From an uncultured Prevotellaceae bacterium (lineage in GTDB: Bacteria > Bacteroidota > Bacteroidia > Bacteroidales > Bacteroidaceae), in the NCBI GenBank assembly GCA_947167455.1, contig CAMVIB010000001.1:51836-115835 (forward strand): a stretch of 64,000 nt of DNA, read 5' to 3'. Positions 42,231 through 51,036 of this stretch are shown piece by piece. The stretch's first letter is position 1; the number at the start of each line of letters is the position of its first letter. A model generated the notes under the pieces. It saw only the letters and a list, made by a program, of their open reading frames with translations. It ran no database searches and had not been told where the DNA came from. A program made the position numbers and the translations under genes.

Positions 42231-43637
42231 ATGCTTTTCGACATCAAGACCTATACCGAGCGGCGCGCACGCCTGCGCCGTCAAGTGGGGCACGGCCTCA
42301 TCCTGTTGCCAGGCAACAACGAGTCGCCCATGAACTACCCGGCCAACACCTACAAGTTCCATCAGGACAGCACATTCCTCTACTTCTTCGGACAGCACCG
42401 TGACGGCCTGTGCGGTGTCATCGACTGCGACAGCGGTGAGGAGTGGCTCGTCGGCGATGACATCTCGCTCGACGACATAGTGTGGTTCGGTGCCGTGGCC
42501 AGCGTGGCCGACATGGCAGCCGAATGCGGCGTCGCCAAGAGCGGCCCCATGAGTCAGCTGCAAATGCTCGTTGACACGGCACGTCGGCAGGGTCGCACCA
42601 TTCACTTCCTGCCGCCCTACCGCCACGACTGGATGATACAGCTCATGGACCTCACCGGCATACACCCGCGCGACCAGAAGGGTGCCGCCAGCCTGGCGCT
42701 CATACACGCCGTGGTGGAACAGCGCGCACGCAAGAGCGTCGGCGAGGTGGCAGATATCGAACGCGCCATGGAGACGGGCTATGAGATGCACACCACGGCC
42801 ATGCGCATGTGCCGCCCGGGCGTGACGGAGCAGGAGATTGCCGGCCGGCTCGCTGGCATAGCACTGAGCCGCGGCAACATGGCAAGCTTCCAGACCATAC
42901 TCTCCATGCACGGCGAGATACAGCACGGCTTCCCGTCGGCACGCCAGCTCGAGGCCGGACGCCTCATGCTGTGTGACTGCGGCGCGGAGACCAACGAGGG
43001 ATATTGCTCGGACAACACGCGCGTCACGCCCGTCAGCGGGCACTTCACGCCACGGCAGCGCGACATATACGAGGCCGTGCTCGACGCCCACGACACCGTG
43101 GCCGCCATGGCCGCACCGGGCGTGAAGTGGTGGGACTGCCACTTCGCAGCCGCGCGCGTCATCACAGAGCACCTCAAGGCCATAGGCCTGATGCGGGGCA
43201 ACACCGACGACGCACTGGAGGCCGGCGCACACGCCATGTTCTTCGTACACGGACTGGGCCACATGATGGGCATGGACGTACACGACATGGAGGGCCTGGG
43301 ACAGATATACGTGGGCTTCGACGACGAGGTGCGCCCCCGCCTGGACCAGTTCGGCACCAACTGCCTGCGCTGCGGCCGCCGGATGCAGGAGGGCTTCGTG
43401 ATGACCGACGAGCCGGGCATATACTTCATCCCGGCGCTCATCGACGACTGGCGCGCCAGCGGCCACAACGCCGAGTTCATCAACTTCGACCTCGTGGAGC
43501 AATATCGCGACTTCGGCGGCATACGCCTCGAGGACGACCTGCTCATCACTGCCGACGGATGCCGCTACCTGGGAAGCAAGCGCATACCTATACGCCCCGA
43601 CGAGGTGGAGGCGTTCATCGAGCGCGAAAGGCAATAA
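42231..43637 (+). CDS. Xaa-Pro aminopeptidase (M24B, aminopeptidase P)
   Basis: A 468-residue cytoplasmic metallopeptidase that removes an N-terminal residue before proline. The N-terminal AMP_N domain (YKFHQDSTFLYFFGQHRDGL) is followed by the pita-bread fold. The five metal ligands are visible: Asp in LCDCGAETNEGYC, Asp in SDNTRVTP, His in FFVHGLGHMMGMDVHD, Glu in MTDEPGIYF and Glu in GGIRLEDDLLIT. The ATG at 42231 is preferred over the in-frame TTG six bases upstream. Confidence 0.92.
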   Translation: MLFDIKTYTERRARLRRQVGHGLILLPGNNESPMNYPANTYKFHQDSTFLYFFGQHRDGLCGVIDCDSGEEWLVGDDISLDDIVWFGAVASVADMAAECGVAKSGPMSQLQMLVDTARRQGRTIHFLPPYRHDWMIQLMDLTGIHPRDQKGAASLALIHAVVEQRARKSVGEVADIERAMETGYEMHTTAMRMCRPGVTEQEIAGRLAGIALSRGNMASFQTILSMHGEIQHGFPSARQLEAGRLMLCDCGAETNEGYCSDNTRVTPVSGHFTPRQRDIYEAVLDAHDTVAAMAAPGVKWWDCHFAAARVITEHLKAIGLMRGNTDDALEAGAHAMFFVHGLGHMMGMDVHDMEGLGQIYVGFDDEVRPRLDQFGTNCLRCGRRMQEGFVMTDEPGIYFIPALIDDWRASGHNAEFINFDLVEQYRDFGGIRLEDDLLITADGCRYLGSKRIPIRPDEVEAFIERERQ

Positions 43638-43670
43638 TCACAAACCTATAATAACAGAACAATAAGCGAC

Positions 43671-44876
43671 ATGAAGAAATCATTCATCCTACTGCTGGCC
43701 GCCATGGCGGTCATGCCCTCCTTCGCCGCCGTGAAGAAGGACAAGAAAGAGAAGAAAGAAGAAGGCTATGTCTTCACTACCGTCAAGGCGCTGCCCGTCA
43801 CCTCCGTCAAGGACCAGAGCCGCAGCGGCACCTGCTGGGCTTTCAGCGGACTGGGCTTCTTCGAGGCCGAGTTGCTGCGTATGGGCAAGGGCGAACACGA
43901 CCTGTGCGAGATGTTCGTCGTCCACAAGACAATGGAAGACCGCGCCGACGCTGCCGTGCGCACCCACGGCGACGTGAGCTACTCGCAGGGCGGCTCGTTC
44001 TACGATGTGGCCTACTGCATCGAGAACTACGGCATCGTGCCACAGACGGCAATGCCAGAACCCGGCTCGCCCTACGGCGAGAAGAGCATCAACCACAACG
44101 AGGTGGATGCCGTCGCCACGGCTTTCGTCAAAGCCATCGCCGAGGGCAAGCAGAAGAAGATCTCGCCGGCATGGAAGAAAGCCTTCCGCGGCATCTACGA
44201 CGCTTATCTGGGCGAATGCCCCGAGAGATTCATCATCGACGGCAAGGAGTATGACCCCAAGAGCTATGCCCAAAGCATAGGACTCGGCGACATGAGCCAG
44301 TACGTGAGCCTCACAAGCTACATGCACCGACCCTTCTACAAGCCCTTCGTGCTGGAGATTCAGGACAACTGGCGCTGGGCACAGAGCTACAACCTGCCCC
44401 TCGACGAGTTCATGCAGGTGTTCGACTATGCCATACAGAACGACTATCCCATCGCCTGGGGCTCCGACGTCAGCGAGACGGGATTCACCCGCAGCGGCAT
44501 CGCCGTGATGCCCGACACCGAGGGTGCTGCCGACCTCACCGGCAGCGACCGCGACCGCTGGCTCGGCATGACGCCCGGCGAGCGCAGCAGCGAGGCCCTC
44601 AGCAAGCCGTCGCCCGAGAAGGTCATCACGCAGGAGATGCGTCAGGAGGCCTACGACAACTGGGAGACCACCGATGACCACGGCATGCTCATCTACGGCA
44701 TCGCCAAGGACCAGACCGGCAAGGAGTATTACATGGTGAAGAACTCATGGGGCGAGTATGGCAAGTACAAAGGCATGTGGTATGCCAGCAAGGCTTTCGT
44801 GGCCTACAAGACCATGAACATCCTCGTCAACAAGAACGGCGTGCCTGCTGAGCTGCGCAAAAAGCTCGGCATCTGA
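43671..44876 (+). CDS. Secreted C1 family cysteine peptidase (aminopeptidase C type)
   Basis: A 401-residue papain-fold peptidase with a signal peptide (MKKSFILLLAAMAVMPSFAA), so exported. The catalytic Cys is near residue 55 (QSRSGTCWAFSGLGFFE), His in TDDHGMLIYGIAKD and Asn in MVKNSWGEYGKYKG. The long central region matches PepC/bleomycin-hydrolase proteins (SYSQGGSFYDVAYCIENYGI), which trim peptides from the N-terminus. Cytoplasmic PepC lacks a signal; the exported form here fits the proteolytic, asaccharolytic habits of some Bacteroidales. A strong terminator follows. Together with the C11 and M24 genes it forms a small peptidase island. Confidence 0.9.
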   Translation: MKKSFILLLAAMAVMPSFAAVKKDKKEKKEEGYVFTTVKALPVTSVKDQSRSGTCWAFSGLGFFEAELLRMGKGEHDLCEMFVVHKTMEDRADAAVRTHGDVSYSQGGSFYDVAYCIENYGIVPQTAMPEPGSPYGEKSINHNEVDAVATAFVKAIAEGKQKKISPAWKKAFRGIYDAYLGECPERFIIDGKEYDPKSYAQSIGLGDMSQYVSLTSYMHRPFYKPFVLEIQDNWRWAQSYNLPLDEFMQVFDYAIQNDYPIAWGSDVSETGFTRSGIAVMPDTEGAADLTGSDRDRWLGMTPGERSSEALSKPSPEKVITQEMRQEAYDNWETTDDHGMLIYGIAKDQTGKEYYMVKNSWGEYGKYKGMWYASKAFVAYKTMNILVNKNGVPAELRKKLGI

Positions 44877-44892
44877 CACGACACACACACTA

Positions 44893-44946
44893 CATACGCG
44901 AGCGGCGACTCTTATGTTACGACATGAGAGCCGCCGCTCGCGTATG
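44893..44946 (+). terminator. GC-rich hairpin terminator after the C1 peptidase gene
   Basis: CATACGCGAGCGGCG (from 44893) pairs with CCGCCGCTCGCGTATG (to 44946), with weaker pairing inward. 17 bp past the stop. Confidence 0.75.
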
Positions 44947-45028
44947 CCCGTTTACCTAAAAATAGTGAAAAAGCACAATTTAGTGAGAAAAAACACTAAA
45001 GCCTGATGGCTGTTAGCGTCTTTTTTGC

Positions 45029-45036
45029 TAACTTTG
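45029..45036 (+). promoter_or_regulatory. -7 promoter box for recJ-recQ
   Basis: TAACTTTG, full match, about 90 nt upstream of the recJ ATG. Confidence 0.5.
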
Positions 45037-45124
45037 CCACTGCAATATGTGGTTGCTGCATGGGCTGCCGCCATGCCGACACGTTGCACACAGCGGAAGA
45101 AATAGGATAAAAACAACATACTCA

Positions 45125-46846
45125 ATGAAGTACATATGGAACTACCGACCTCCTACACCAGAGCGCGAGGAAGCGGCTAAGGCATTGGCACGCGACGTGG
45201 GGATACACCCCGCGCTGGGGCGGCTGCTGCTCGACCGCGGACTCAATACGCCGGCGGAGGCCAAGCACTTCTTCCGGCCGCTGCTCGGCGAGCTTATCGA
45301 TCCCTTCCTCTTTCGCGACATGCAGGTGGCGGTGGCGAGGCTCAACACCGCCCTGGGGCGCAAGGAGCGCATACTCGTATATGGCGACTACGACGTGGAC
45401 GGGTGCACGGCAGTGGCACTGGTCTATAGATTCCTGCAACAGTTCACGTCGAATCTCGACTACTACATTCCTGACCGCTACGAGGAGGGCTACGGCGTGA
45501 GCCATAAAGGTGTGGATTTCGCCCACGAGACAGGCGTGGGGCTCATCATCGTGCTCGACTGCGGCATCAAGGCCAACGAGGAGATAGCCTACGCCAAGAG
45601 TCTGGGCATCGATTTCATCATCTGCGACCACCACGTGCCTGGCGACGAGCTGCCACCGGCAGTGGCAATACTCAATGCCAAACGCTTGGATGCCACATAC
45701 CCATACGAGCACCTCTCGGGATGCGGGGTGGGCTTCAAGCTGATGCAGGCCTTCGCCATCAACAACGGCATACCACTCAGCCAGCTCACGCCGCTGCTCG
45801 ACCTCTGTGCCGTGAGCATAGCGTCGGACATAGTGCCCATCATGGGCGAGAACCGCATCCTGGCCTACCACGGCCTCAAGCAAATCAACATCAACCCCAG
45901 CGTGGGGCTCAAGGCCATCATAGAGATCTGCGGCATCGCCGACAGAGAACTCACCATGAGCGACATCATCTTCAAGATAGGACCCCGCATCAACGCCTCC
46001 GGACGCATGCAGAACGGACGCGAGGCCGTGGCGCTGCTCGTAGAACGCGACCCGTGGCGGGCACACCGTATGGCGCTTCAGGTCAACGCCTACAACGACC
46101 AGCGCAAGGATCTCGACAAGGAGATGACACATGAGGCCAACCTCATCGTCGATAAGCTCGACCACGCCCACGAGAAGCGGAGCATCGTCATCTACAACCC
46201 CGAGTGGCACAAGGGAGTAATTGGCATCGTGGCATCGCGACTCACCGAGATTTACACGCGACCGTCCGTCGTGCTGACACGCACCGAGGACATGGCAACG
46301 GGTTCCGCACGTAGTGTCTCTGGCTTCGATGTCTATAAGGCCATAGAGAGCTGCCGCGACCTGCTGGAGAACTTCGGAGGCCACACCTACGCCGCAGGAC
46401 TCAGCATGCGTGTGGAGAACGTGCCGGAGTTCAAGCGTCGCTTCGAGGCATATGTGGAGGCGCACATCGAAGATACGCAGATACAGGCTGAGCTTAACAT
46501 CGATGCCATGCTCGACTTCCGGGACATAAGCCACCGCTTTGTCACAGACCTCAAGCGCTTCGCACCGTTCGGTCCCGACAACCCCAAGCCCCTCTTCTGC
46601 ACACGCCATGTCTATGACTATGGCACCAGCAAGGTCGTGGGACACAACCAAGAACACATCAAGCTCGAGCTCGTAGATAACCACAGCTCTAACGTCGTCA
46701 GCGGAATAGCATTCGGACAGAGCTCTCAGGTGCGCTTCATAAAGACCAAGCACCCCTTCGACATCGTCTATAGTGTGGAGGAGAACACCCACAAGCGCGG
46801 AGAGGTGCAACTCCAGATTGAGGACTTACGACCCTGTGAGCAATGA
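45125..46846 (+). CDS. recJ: Single-stranded-DNA-specific exonuclease RecJ
   Basis: A 573-residue DHH-family exonuclease that degrades single-stranded DNA 5'-3' in recombination and mismatch repair. Motifs: DYDVDGCTAVAL (about 88-99), DCGIKANEE, ICDHHVPGDELPP (the DHH), then GCGVGFKLMQA. The C-terminal DHHA1 domain ends in FGGHTYAAGLSM, with a further OB-like region after it. The start at 45125 (MKYIWNYRPPTPEREE) is preferred; the upstream extension begins near the promoter box. The stop overlaps the recQ start (ATGA). Confidence 0.95.
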   Translation: MKYIWNYRPPTPEREEAAKALARDVGIHPALGRLLLDRGLNTPAEAKHFFRPLLGELIDPFLFRDMQVAVARLNTALGRKERILVYGDYDVDGCTAVALVYRFLQQFTSNLDYYIPDRYEEGYGVSHKGVDFAHETGVGLIIVLDCGIKANEEIAYAKSLGIDFIICDHHVPGDELPPAVAILNAKRLDATYPYEHLSGCGVGFKLMQAFAINNGIPLSQLTPLLDLCAVSIASDIVPIMGENRILAYHGLKQININPSVGLKAIIEICGIADRELTMSDIIFKIGPRINASGRMQNGREAVALLVERDPWRAHRMALQVNAYNDQRKDLDKEMTHEANLIVDKLDHAHEKRSIVIYNPEWHKGVIGIVASRLTEIYTRPSVVLTRTEDMATGSARSVSGFDVYKAIESCRDLLENFGGHTYAAGLSMRVENVPEFKRRFEAYVEAHIEDTQIQAELNIDAMLDFRDISHRFVTDLKRFAPFGPDNPKPLFCTRHVYDYGTSKVVGHNQEHIKLELVDNHSSNVVSGIAFGQSSQVRFIKTKHPFDIVYSVEENTHKRGEVQLQIEDLRPCEQ

Positions 46847-48759
46847 ACGCCAGCGACCTGCGTGCTGTTCTCAAAAAGTACTGGGGCTACGATGATTTTC
46901 GGGGCATTCAGCTGGAAATCATCGAGAGCATCTGTGCCGGCCGCGACACCCTCGGGCTGATGCCAACGGGCGGCGGCAAGAGCATCACCTTCCAGGTGCC
47001 GGCCATGACGATGCCGGGGTTGTGCCTCGTGGTGTCACCGCTAATAGCGTTGATGAAGGATCAAGTGGCAAACCTTAAGCGCAAAGGCATTCTCGCACAA
47101 GCCATATACACCGGCATGAGCCACGACGAAGTGCTCATTGCCCTCGACAACTGCACCTTCGGCCACTATAAGTTCCTATACGTCTCGCCCGAGAGGCTCA
47201 GCTCGGAACTGTTCATGGCTCGTGTGCGCAGGATGGATATTTCGTTTATCGCCGTCGATGAGGCACACTGCATCTCGCAGTGGGGCTTCGACTTCAGACC
47301 CGCCTACCGCACAATAGCCGACATACGTCGCATCTTGCCCGGGCGGCCCGTGCTGGCACTCACGGCAACGGCAACGCCAGAGGTCGTGACAGACATACAG
47401 CGACAGCTGCAGTTCAAGGAGCCCAATGTCTTCAAGATGAGTTTCATGCGCAAGAACCTCTCATACAACGTCAAGCGCATACGGGGTTCCGCCGAGGAGG
47501 AAATAGCCACTTTGCTCAACACCTTCCCGGGAGCTGCCATCATCTACACCCGCAGTCGCCAGAAGACAGAGGCCATCGCCGAATGGCTGACGACCCACGG
47601 CACGGCGGCAACATTCTACCACGCAGGCATACGGCACGCCGACAAGACCCTCCGGCAGGAGCAGTTCCAGCATGGCGACATACGTGTCATGGTGGCCACA
47701 AACGCATTCGGGATGGGCATCGACAAGGCCGATGTACGCCTTGTCATACACGTCGATGTGCCCGACTCGCCAGAGGCATACTTCCAGGAGGCGGGACGTG
47801 CCGGGCGCGACGGGCAGATGGCACATGCATGCCTGCTCGTGGACAGACGCTCTGCCTCCGTGCTGCACAACCGCATCGAAGAGACATTTCCGCCCATCGC
47901 CTACGTGCGACGGGTGTATGAGGATATGTGCCTCTTCCTGCAGATGGCAATGGGCGACGGCGAGGGCGTGACACGCGAGTTCGACATCAGACAGTTCTGC
48001 GTCAACTTCCGACACTACCCCAACCGGGCATACAGTGCATTGATGCTACTCGACCGCGCAGGATATATCTCGTGGCAAAACCCCGAGGAGAGCCGCAGCA
48101 GAGTGATGTTTGTCATGCGGCGCGACGAACTCTACGACCTGCACCTAAAGCCCACTGAAGACCGCGTGATGTATTTCATACTGCGTCACCACACAGGAGT
48201 CTTCAGCGAGTATGTTTACATCTCTGAGGCGCACATCGCCGAAGAACTCGGCGTGGCCGAGACCGTAGTGAGCGAGGCTCTGGTGGCTCTGAGCCGACAG
48301 CATGTCATACGCTTCATACCACGTACCTTCGTGCCGCACATCACATTCGTGAGCCGGCGCATCGAGCCGGAGGAGATAACGCTGCAACCTTCCATCTACC
48401 AAGAGCGACGCGCACAGATGGAGAAGCGGATCGAGACGATGATCTCTTATATCAACAGCCCATATTGCCGCAGCACACTGCTGCTCAACTACTTCGGAGA
48501 ACACAACGCCAAGGAGTGCGGGATATGCGACAACTGCAGGGGAGGCATCATGCCTGAGCTTTCCATCACCGATGCCGACATCAGCCGACTCAGCAAGGTA
48601 ATCATTGAACTCCTCAAGCAGAACGGGCCGACGTTTGTGCGCGACATAAAGATCCCGTCTGCATCACCAGACCAAATCGGACACACGCTGCACGAGCTGC
48701 TCCTTAACGAACAAATCGCCACGCAGCCCGACGACCCTACCATCGTGATGCTTAAGTGA
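46843..48759 (+). CDS. recQ: ATP-dependent DNA helicase RecQ
   Basis: A 638-residue 3'-5' helicase. Walker A LMPTGGGKS (about 40-48), DEAHCISQWGFDFRP, ALTATATP, GIDKADVRLVIHVDVP and the motif VI arginines QEAGRAGRDGQ are intact. The zinc-binding region is visible (ECGICDNCRGG), followed by a winged-helix-like C-terminus (LSKVIIELLKQNGPTFVRDI). The HRDC domain is absent, so this is a short RecQ. Its start overlaps the recJ stop by 4 bp, so RecJ and RecQ are translationally coupled, matching their joint role in processing stalled forks. Confidence 0.94.
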   Translation: MNASDLRAVLKKYWGYDDFRGIQLEIIESICAGRDTLGLMPTGGGKSITFQVPAMTMPGLCLVVSPLIALMKDQVANLKRKGILAQAIYTGMSHDEVLIALDNCTFGHYKFLYVSPERLSSELFMARVRRMDISFIAVDEAHCISQWGFDFRPAYRTIADIRRILPGRPVLALTATATPEVVTDIQRQLQFKEPNVFKMSFMRKNLSYNVKRIRGSAEEEIATLLNTFPGAAIIYTRSRQKTEAIAEWLTTHGTAATFYHAGIRHADKTLRQEQFQHGDIRVMVATNAFGMGIDKADVRLVIHVDVPDSPEAYFQEAGRAGRDGQMAHACLLVDRRSASVLHNRIEETFPPIAYVRRVYEDMCLFLQMAMGDGEGVTREFDIRQFCVNFRHYPNRAYSALMLLDRAGYISWQNPEESRSRVMFVMRRDELYDLHLKPTEDRVMYFILRHHTGVFSEYVYISEAHIAEELGVAETVVSEALVALSRQHVIRFIPRTFVPHITFVSRRIEPEEITLQPSIYQERRAQMEKRIETMISYINSPYCRSTLLLNYFGEHNAKECGICDNCRGGIMPELSITDADISRLSKVIIELLKQNGPTFVRDIKIPSASPDQIGHTLHELLLNEQIATQPDDPTIVMLK

Positions 48760-49270
48760 CGGCTTCACGACAGGCCGTCCCATGAGCAGGGTCGCGACCT
48801 TATACTACGAGCAGCTTCGGCCCGTTCCATTAGCAAGTTAGCTCCACTCTGCAAGCAAGTTCACTTCACCTGACTGGCATGTCTGGATCATTCCATGAGA
48901 ATGTCGCTACACATCCCCTAGGGGAGTTACAATACTCGCCTAGGCGAGTTTACTAACTCCCCTAGGCGAGTTTGCTAACTCCCCTAGGGGATGCAAGTGC
49001 TTCGCCCAGGGGATGCAAGTGCCTCGCCTAGGGGATGCAAGTGCCTCGCCCAGGGGATGCAAGTGCTTCGCTTGGGGGATGTGTATGTAGCCCAAAGCCG
49101 TTGACAAGGTGTCGCCATCTGATGATCAAGTCAATGTTTCGAAGTGCAGACCGTTATTAGGTTCATTCCATGGGGACTCTGGCTACGAGATGCAGATGCG
49201 CGACATGGTGCATTACCGATATATCAACAATGTGAGACTATTTTGTCCCAGTGATTTTCGCCCTAAAAAC
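48760..49270. other. Intergenic region after recQ
   Basis: About 510 bp with no credible gene. A weak hairpin (GACGGC...GCCGTC, about 48758-48779) follows recQ, and the 22-bp array occupies 48911-49090. I see nothing else. Confidence 0.65.
48911..49090. repeat. 22-bp tandem palindrome array 2 (about 8 units)
   Basis: Eight units of 22 bp. The first three resemble array 1 (ACTCGCCTAGGCGAGTT plus 5). The later five shift to CCTCGCCTAGGGGATGCAAG plus TG. All centre on CCTAGG or CCCAGG flanked by GC(G/C)AG or GGGAT half-sites. The exact 22-bp period equals about two helical turns. Confidence 0.82.
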
Positions 49271-49303
49271 GTGATAAGGCGTTGTCATCCAACGCCTTAT
49301 CAC
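49271..49303 (-). terminator. Intrinsic terminator of tRNA-Pro
   Basis: GTGATAAGGCGTT (49271-49283) pairs perfectly with AACGCCTTATCAC (49291-49303); on the minus strand a GTTTTTAGGG run follows. Confidence 0.85.
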
Positions 49304-49311
49304 ACTCTTGG

Positions 49312-49384
49312 TCGGAAAGAGGCGACTCGAACGCCCGACCCCTACGTCCCGAACGTAGTGCGCTACCAACTGCGCTACTTTCCG
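49312..49384 (-). tRNA. tRNA-Pro (anticodon CGG)
   Basis: A 73-nt cloverleaf: acceptor CGGAAAG/CTTTCCG with A73, D arm GCGC/GCGC, anticodon stem CTACG/CGTAG with loop TTCGGGA (anticodon CGG, reads CCG), and T arm GGGCG-TTCGAGT-CGCCT. CCA not encoded. Own promoter and terminator. Confidence 0.95.
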
Positions 49385-49395
49385 ATTTGCGGTTG

Positions 49396-49425
49396 CAAAG
49401 GTAGTGTTTTTTCATCAAACGACAA
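49396..49425 (-). promoter_or_regulatory. Promoter of tRNA-Pro
   Basis: Minus strand TTG (49425-49423), 19-nt spacer, TACCTTTG (49403-49396). Confidence 0.65.
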
Positions 49426-49473
49426 TAAAAAAGAGGATTTTTTATCAAAAAAGAAATTTTTTCTTCGAAAAGC

Positions 49474-49504
49474 TTGCGCGAATCACGAAAAAGTCATACC
49501 TTTG
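49474..49504 (+). promoter_or_regulatory. Promoter of tRNA-Phe
   Basis: TTG at 49474-49476, 20-nt spacer, TACCTTTG at 49497-49504. Divergent from the tRNA-Pro promoter. Confidence 0.7.
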
Positions 49505-49547
49505 CACCCGCAAACGAGAGGATAGCCCCTTGCGAGCACATAATGAT

Positions 49548-49620
49548 GGTGTCATAGCTCAGTTGGTAGAGCAAAGGACTGAAAATCCTTGTGTCCCCGG
49601 TTCGATTCCTGGTGACACCA
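49548..49620 (+). tRNA. tRNA-Phe (anticodon GAA)
   Basis: A 73-nt cloverleaf: acceptor GGTGTCA/TGACACC with A73, D arm GCTC/GAGC, anticodon stem AAGGA/TCCTT with loop CTGAAAA (anticodon GAA), and T arm with TTCGATT. CCA not encoded. Confidence 0.96.
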
Positions 49621-49627
49621 CACAGAC

Positions 49628-49677
49628 GAAACATCGAGAACATTCCTGCACATATTGTAGGGATGTTTCTTTTTTTA
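49628..49677 (+). terminator. Intrinsic terminator of tRNA-Phe
   Basis: GAAACATC (49628-49635) pairs with GATGTTTC (49662-49669), followed by an eight-T run. Confidence 0.7.
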
Positions 49678-49742
49678 TATACTTTTTTTGCGCATCGAAG
49701 AAAATAATTAGGCAAATATGCATCCAATTCAGGAATTATGCG

Positions 49743-49750
49743 TACTTTTG
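49743..49750 (+). promoter_or_regulatory. -7 promoter box for the arginine operon
   Basis: TACTTTTG, full match, 27 bp before the argR ATG. ArgR may bind here to repress its own operon; no symmetric ARG box is clear by eye. Confidence 0.6.
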
Positions 49751-49777
49751 CACGCTGAAAACGAATAAAAATACAAA

Positions 49778-50269
49778 ATGGGTAATAAAAACTCACGTCT
49801 TGAGGTCATAAAGATGATTGTGTCGAGTCAGGAGCTTTCCACGCAGGACGATCTTCTGCGCGAGCTTGACAAGGCAGGCTTCGCCACCACGCAGGCTACA
49901 CTCTCGCGCGACCTCAAGAAGCTTGGCATCGTCAAGGCCACCAACGAACGGCAAGAATATGTGTATATGATGCCGGGGCAGCGACGCTATCAGCGTGTGA
50001 ACGACACGCACATGAGCGTCCACAACATCCATCGTCTGGGCGCTGTGAGCATCAAGTTCAGCGGAAACATGTGCGTGGTGCATACGCCGCCAGGACACGC
50101 CGCACATGTGGCCTACGACATCGACCACGCCGAGCTGAGTGAGGTCATAGGCACCATCGCCGGCGACGACACTATCTTCATTGTTCTCGACGAGGAGGCC
50201 AGCCGTCAGGATGTGCTCAACCACATCGCAGAGATAGTGCCCAGCGGGCAATACTTCATAGAGCAGTAG
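49778..50269 (+). CDS. argR: Arginine repressor ArgR
   Basis: A 163-residue arginine-sensing transcription factor. The N-terminal winged helix is visible (SRLEVIKMIVSSQELSTQDD, then ATTQATLSRDLKKLGIVKA). The C-terminal hexamerisation and arginine-binding domain includes HTPPGHAAHVAYDIDHAELS and GTIAGDDTIFIVLDEE; GDDT is the arginine-contact segment. It heads the arginine genes and most likely represses them when arginine is plentiful. Confidence 0.95.
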   Translation: MGNKNSRLEVIKMIVSSQELSTQDDLLRELDKAGFATTQATLSRDLKKLGIVKATNERQEYVYMMPGQRRYQRVNDTHMSVHNIHRLGAVSIKFSGNMCVVHTPPGHAAHVAYDIDHAELSEVIGTIAGDDTIFIVLDEEASRQDVLNHIAEIVPSGQYFIEQ

Positions 50270-50328
50270 CAGTATGAGAACCCGCGCACGCGTATGCGCA
50301 CGCGCACAAACATTATTATAAATATATA

Positions 50329-50985
50329 ATGGCACAGCAACCAACAAACACAGAGATTGAAATCCTTGTGGCCGACGAGAGCCATGAGCGTTACGTAGAT
50401 ACAATCCTTCACACCATCGAGGAGGCTGCCAAGGTGCGCGGCACCGGCATCGCCAAGCGCACCCACGAGTATGTGGCCACAAAGATGCGCGAGGCGAAGG
50501 CCGTCATTGCCCTGGCACCGCAGGCCGACGGCTCGGAGCCGCGCTTCGCAGGCTTCAGCTACATCGAGACATGGGGCAACAAGCGCTATGTCACCACTTC
50601 GGGGCTCATCGTGCACCCCGATTTCCGCGGCCTGGGCATCGCCAAGCGCATCAAGGACATGACCTTCTCGCTGGCACGCACGCGCTGGCCTCACGCCAAG
50701 ATATTCTCGCTCACCAGCGGTAAGGCGGTGATGAAGATGAACACTCAGCTGGGCTATCTGCCCGTGACCTTCGACGACCTCACCGACGACGAGGCATTCT
50801 GGAAGGGCTGCGAGGGCTGTGTTAACATCAACGTCCTGCGCGAGCGCAACCGTAAGTTCTGCATCTGCACGGCTATGCTTTTCGACCCCGAAGAACACCT
50901 GCCGGTGAAGATCCCGCAAGATGTCATAGAGCGCATACATCGCCTCGACGGCGTCGTGCCAAACAGTCAGGAGCTGCGCGACTGA
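50329..50985 (+). CDS. GNAT-family N-acyltransferase of the arginine operon
   Basis: A 218-residue acetyltransferase-fold protein. The acyl-CoA loop is visible in GLIVHPDFRGLGIAKRIKD at about 103-121 (RGLGIA is the Q/RxxGxG motif). The length exceeds a minimal GNAT (about 150), with an extra C-terminal ~75 residues. It lies between argR and argG. Bacteroidales make arginine through N-succinylated intermediates and lack classical ArgA, so this protein is a reasonable candidate for the first step, acylation of glutamate. That is inference from position and fold; the acyl donor cannot be read. Confidence 0.75.
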   Translation: MAQQPTNTEIEILVADESHERYVDTILHTIEEAAKVRGTGIAKRTHEYVATKMREAKAVIALAPQADGSEPRFAGFSYIETWGNKRYVTTSGLIVHPDFRGLGIAKRIKDMTFSLARTRWPHAKIFSLTSGKAVMKMNTQLGYLPVTFDDLTDDEAFWKGCEGCVNINVLRERNRKFCICTAMLFDPEEHLPVKIPQDVIERIHRLDGVVPNSQELRD

Positions 50986-51036
50986 CGCGTGAAGCGCAAG
51001 AACCTCTCCCACAAAATACAAAACCAATAAGCATAT

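Noticed and set aside
48911..49090. CRISPR array
   Set aside because: The period is 22 bp throughout, units drift gradually, spacers are only about 5 bp, and no cas genes are near.
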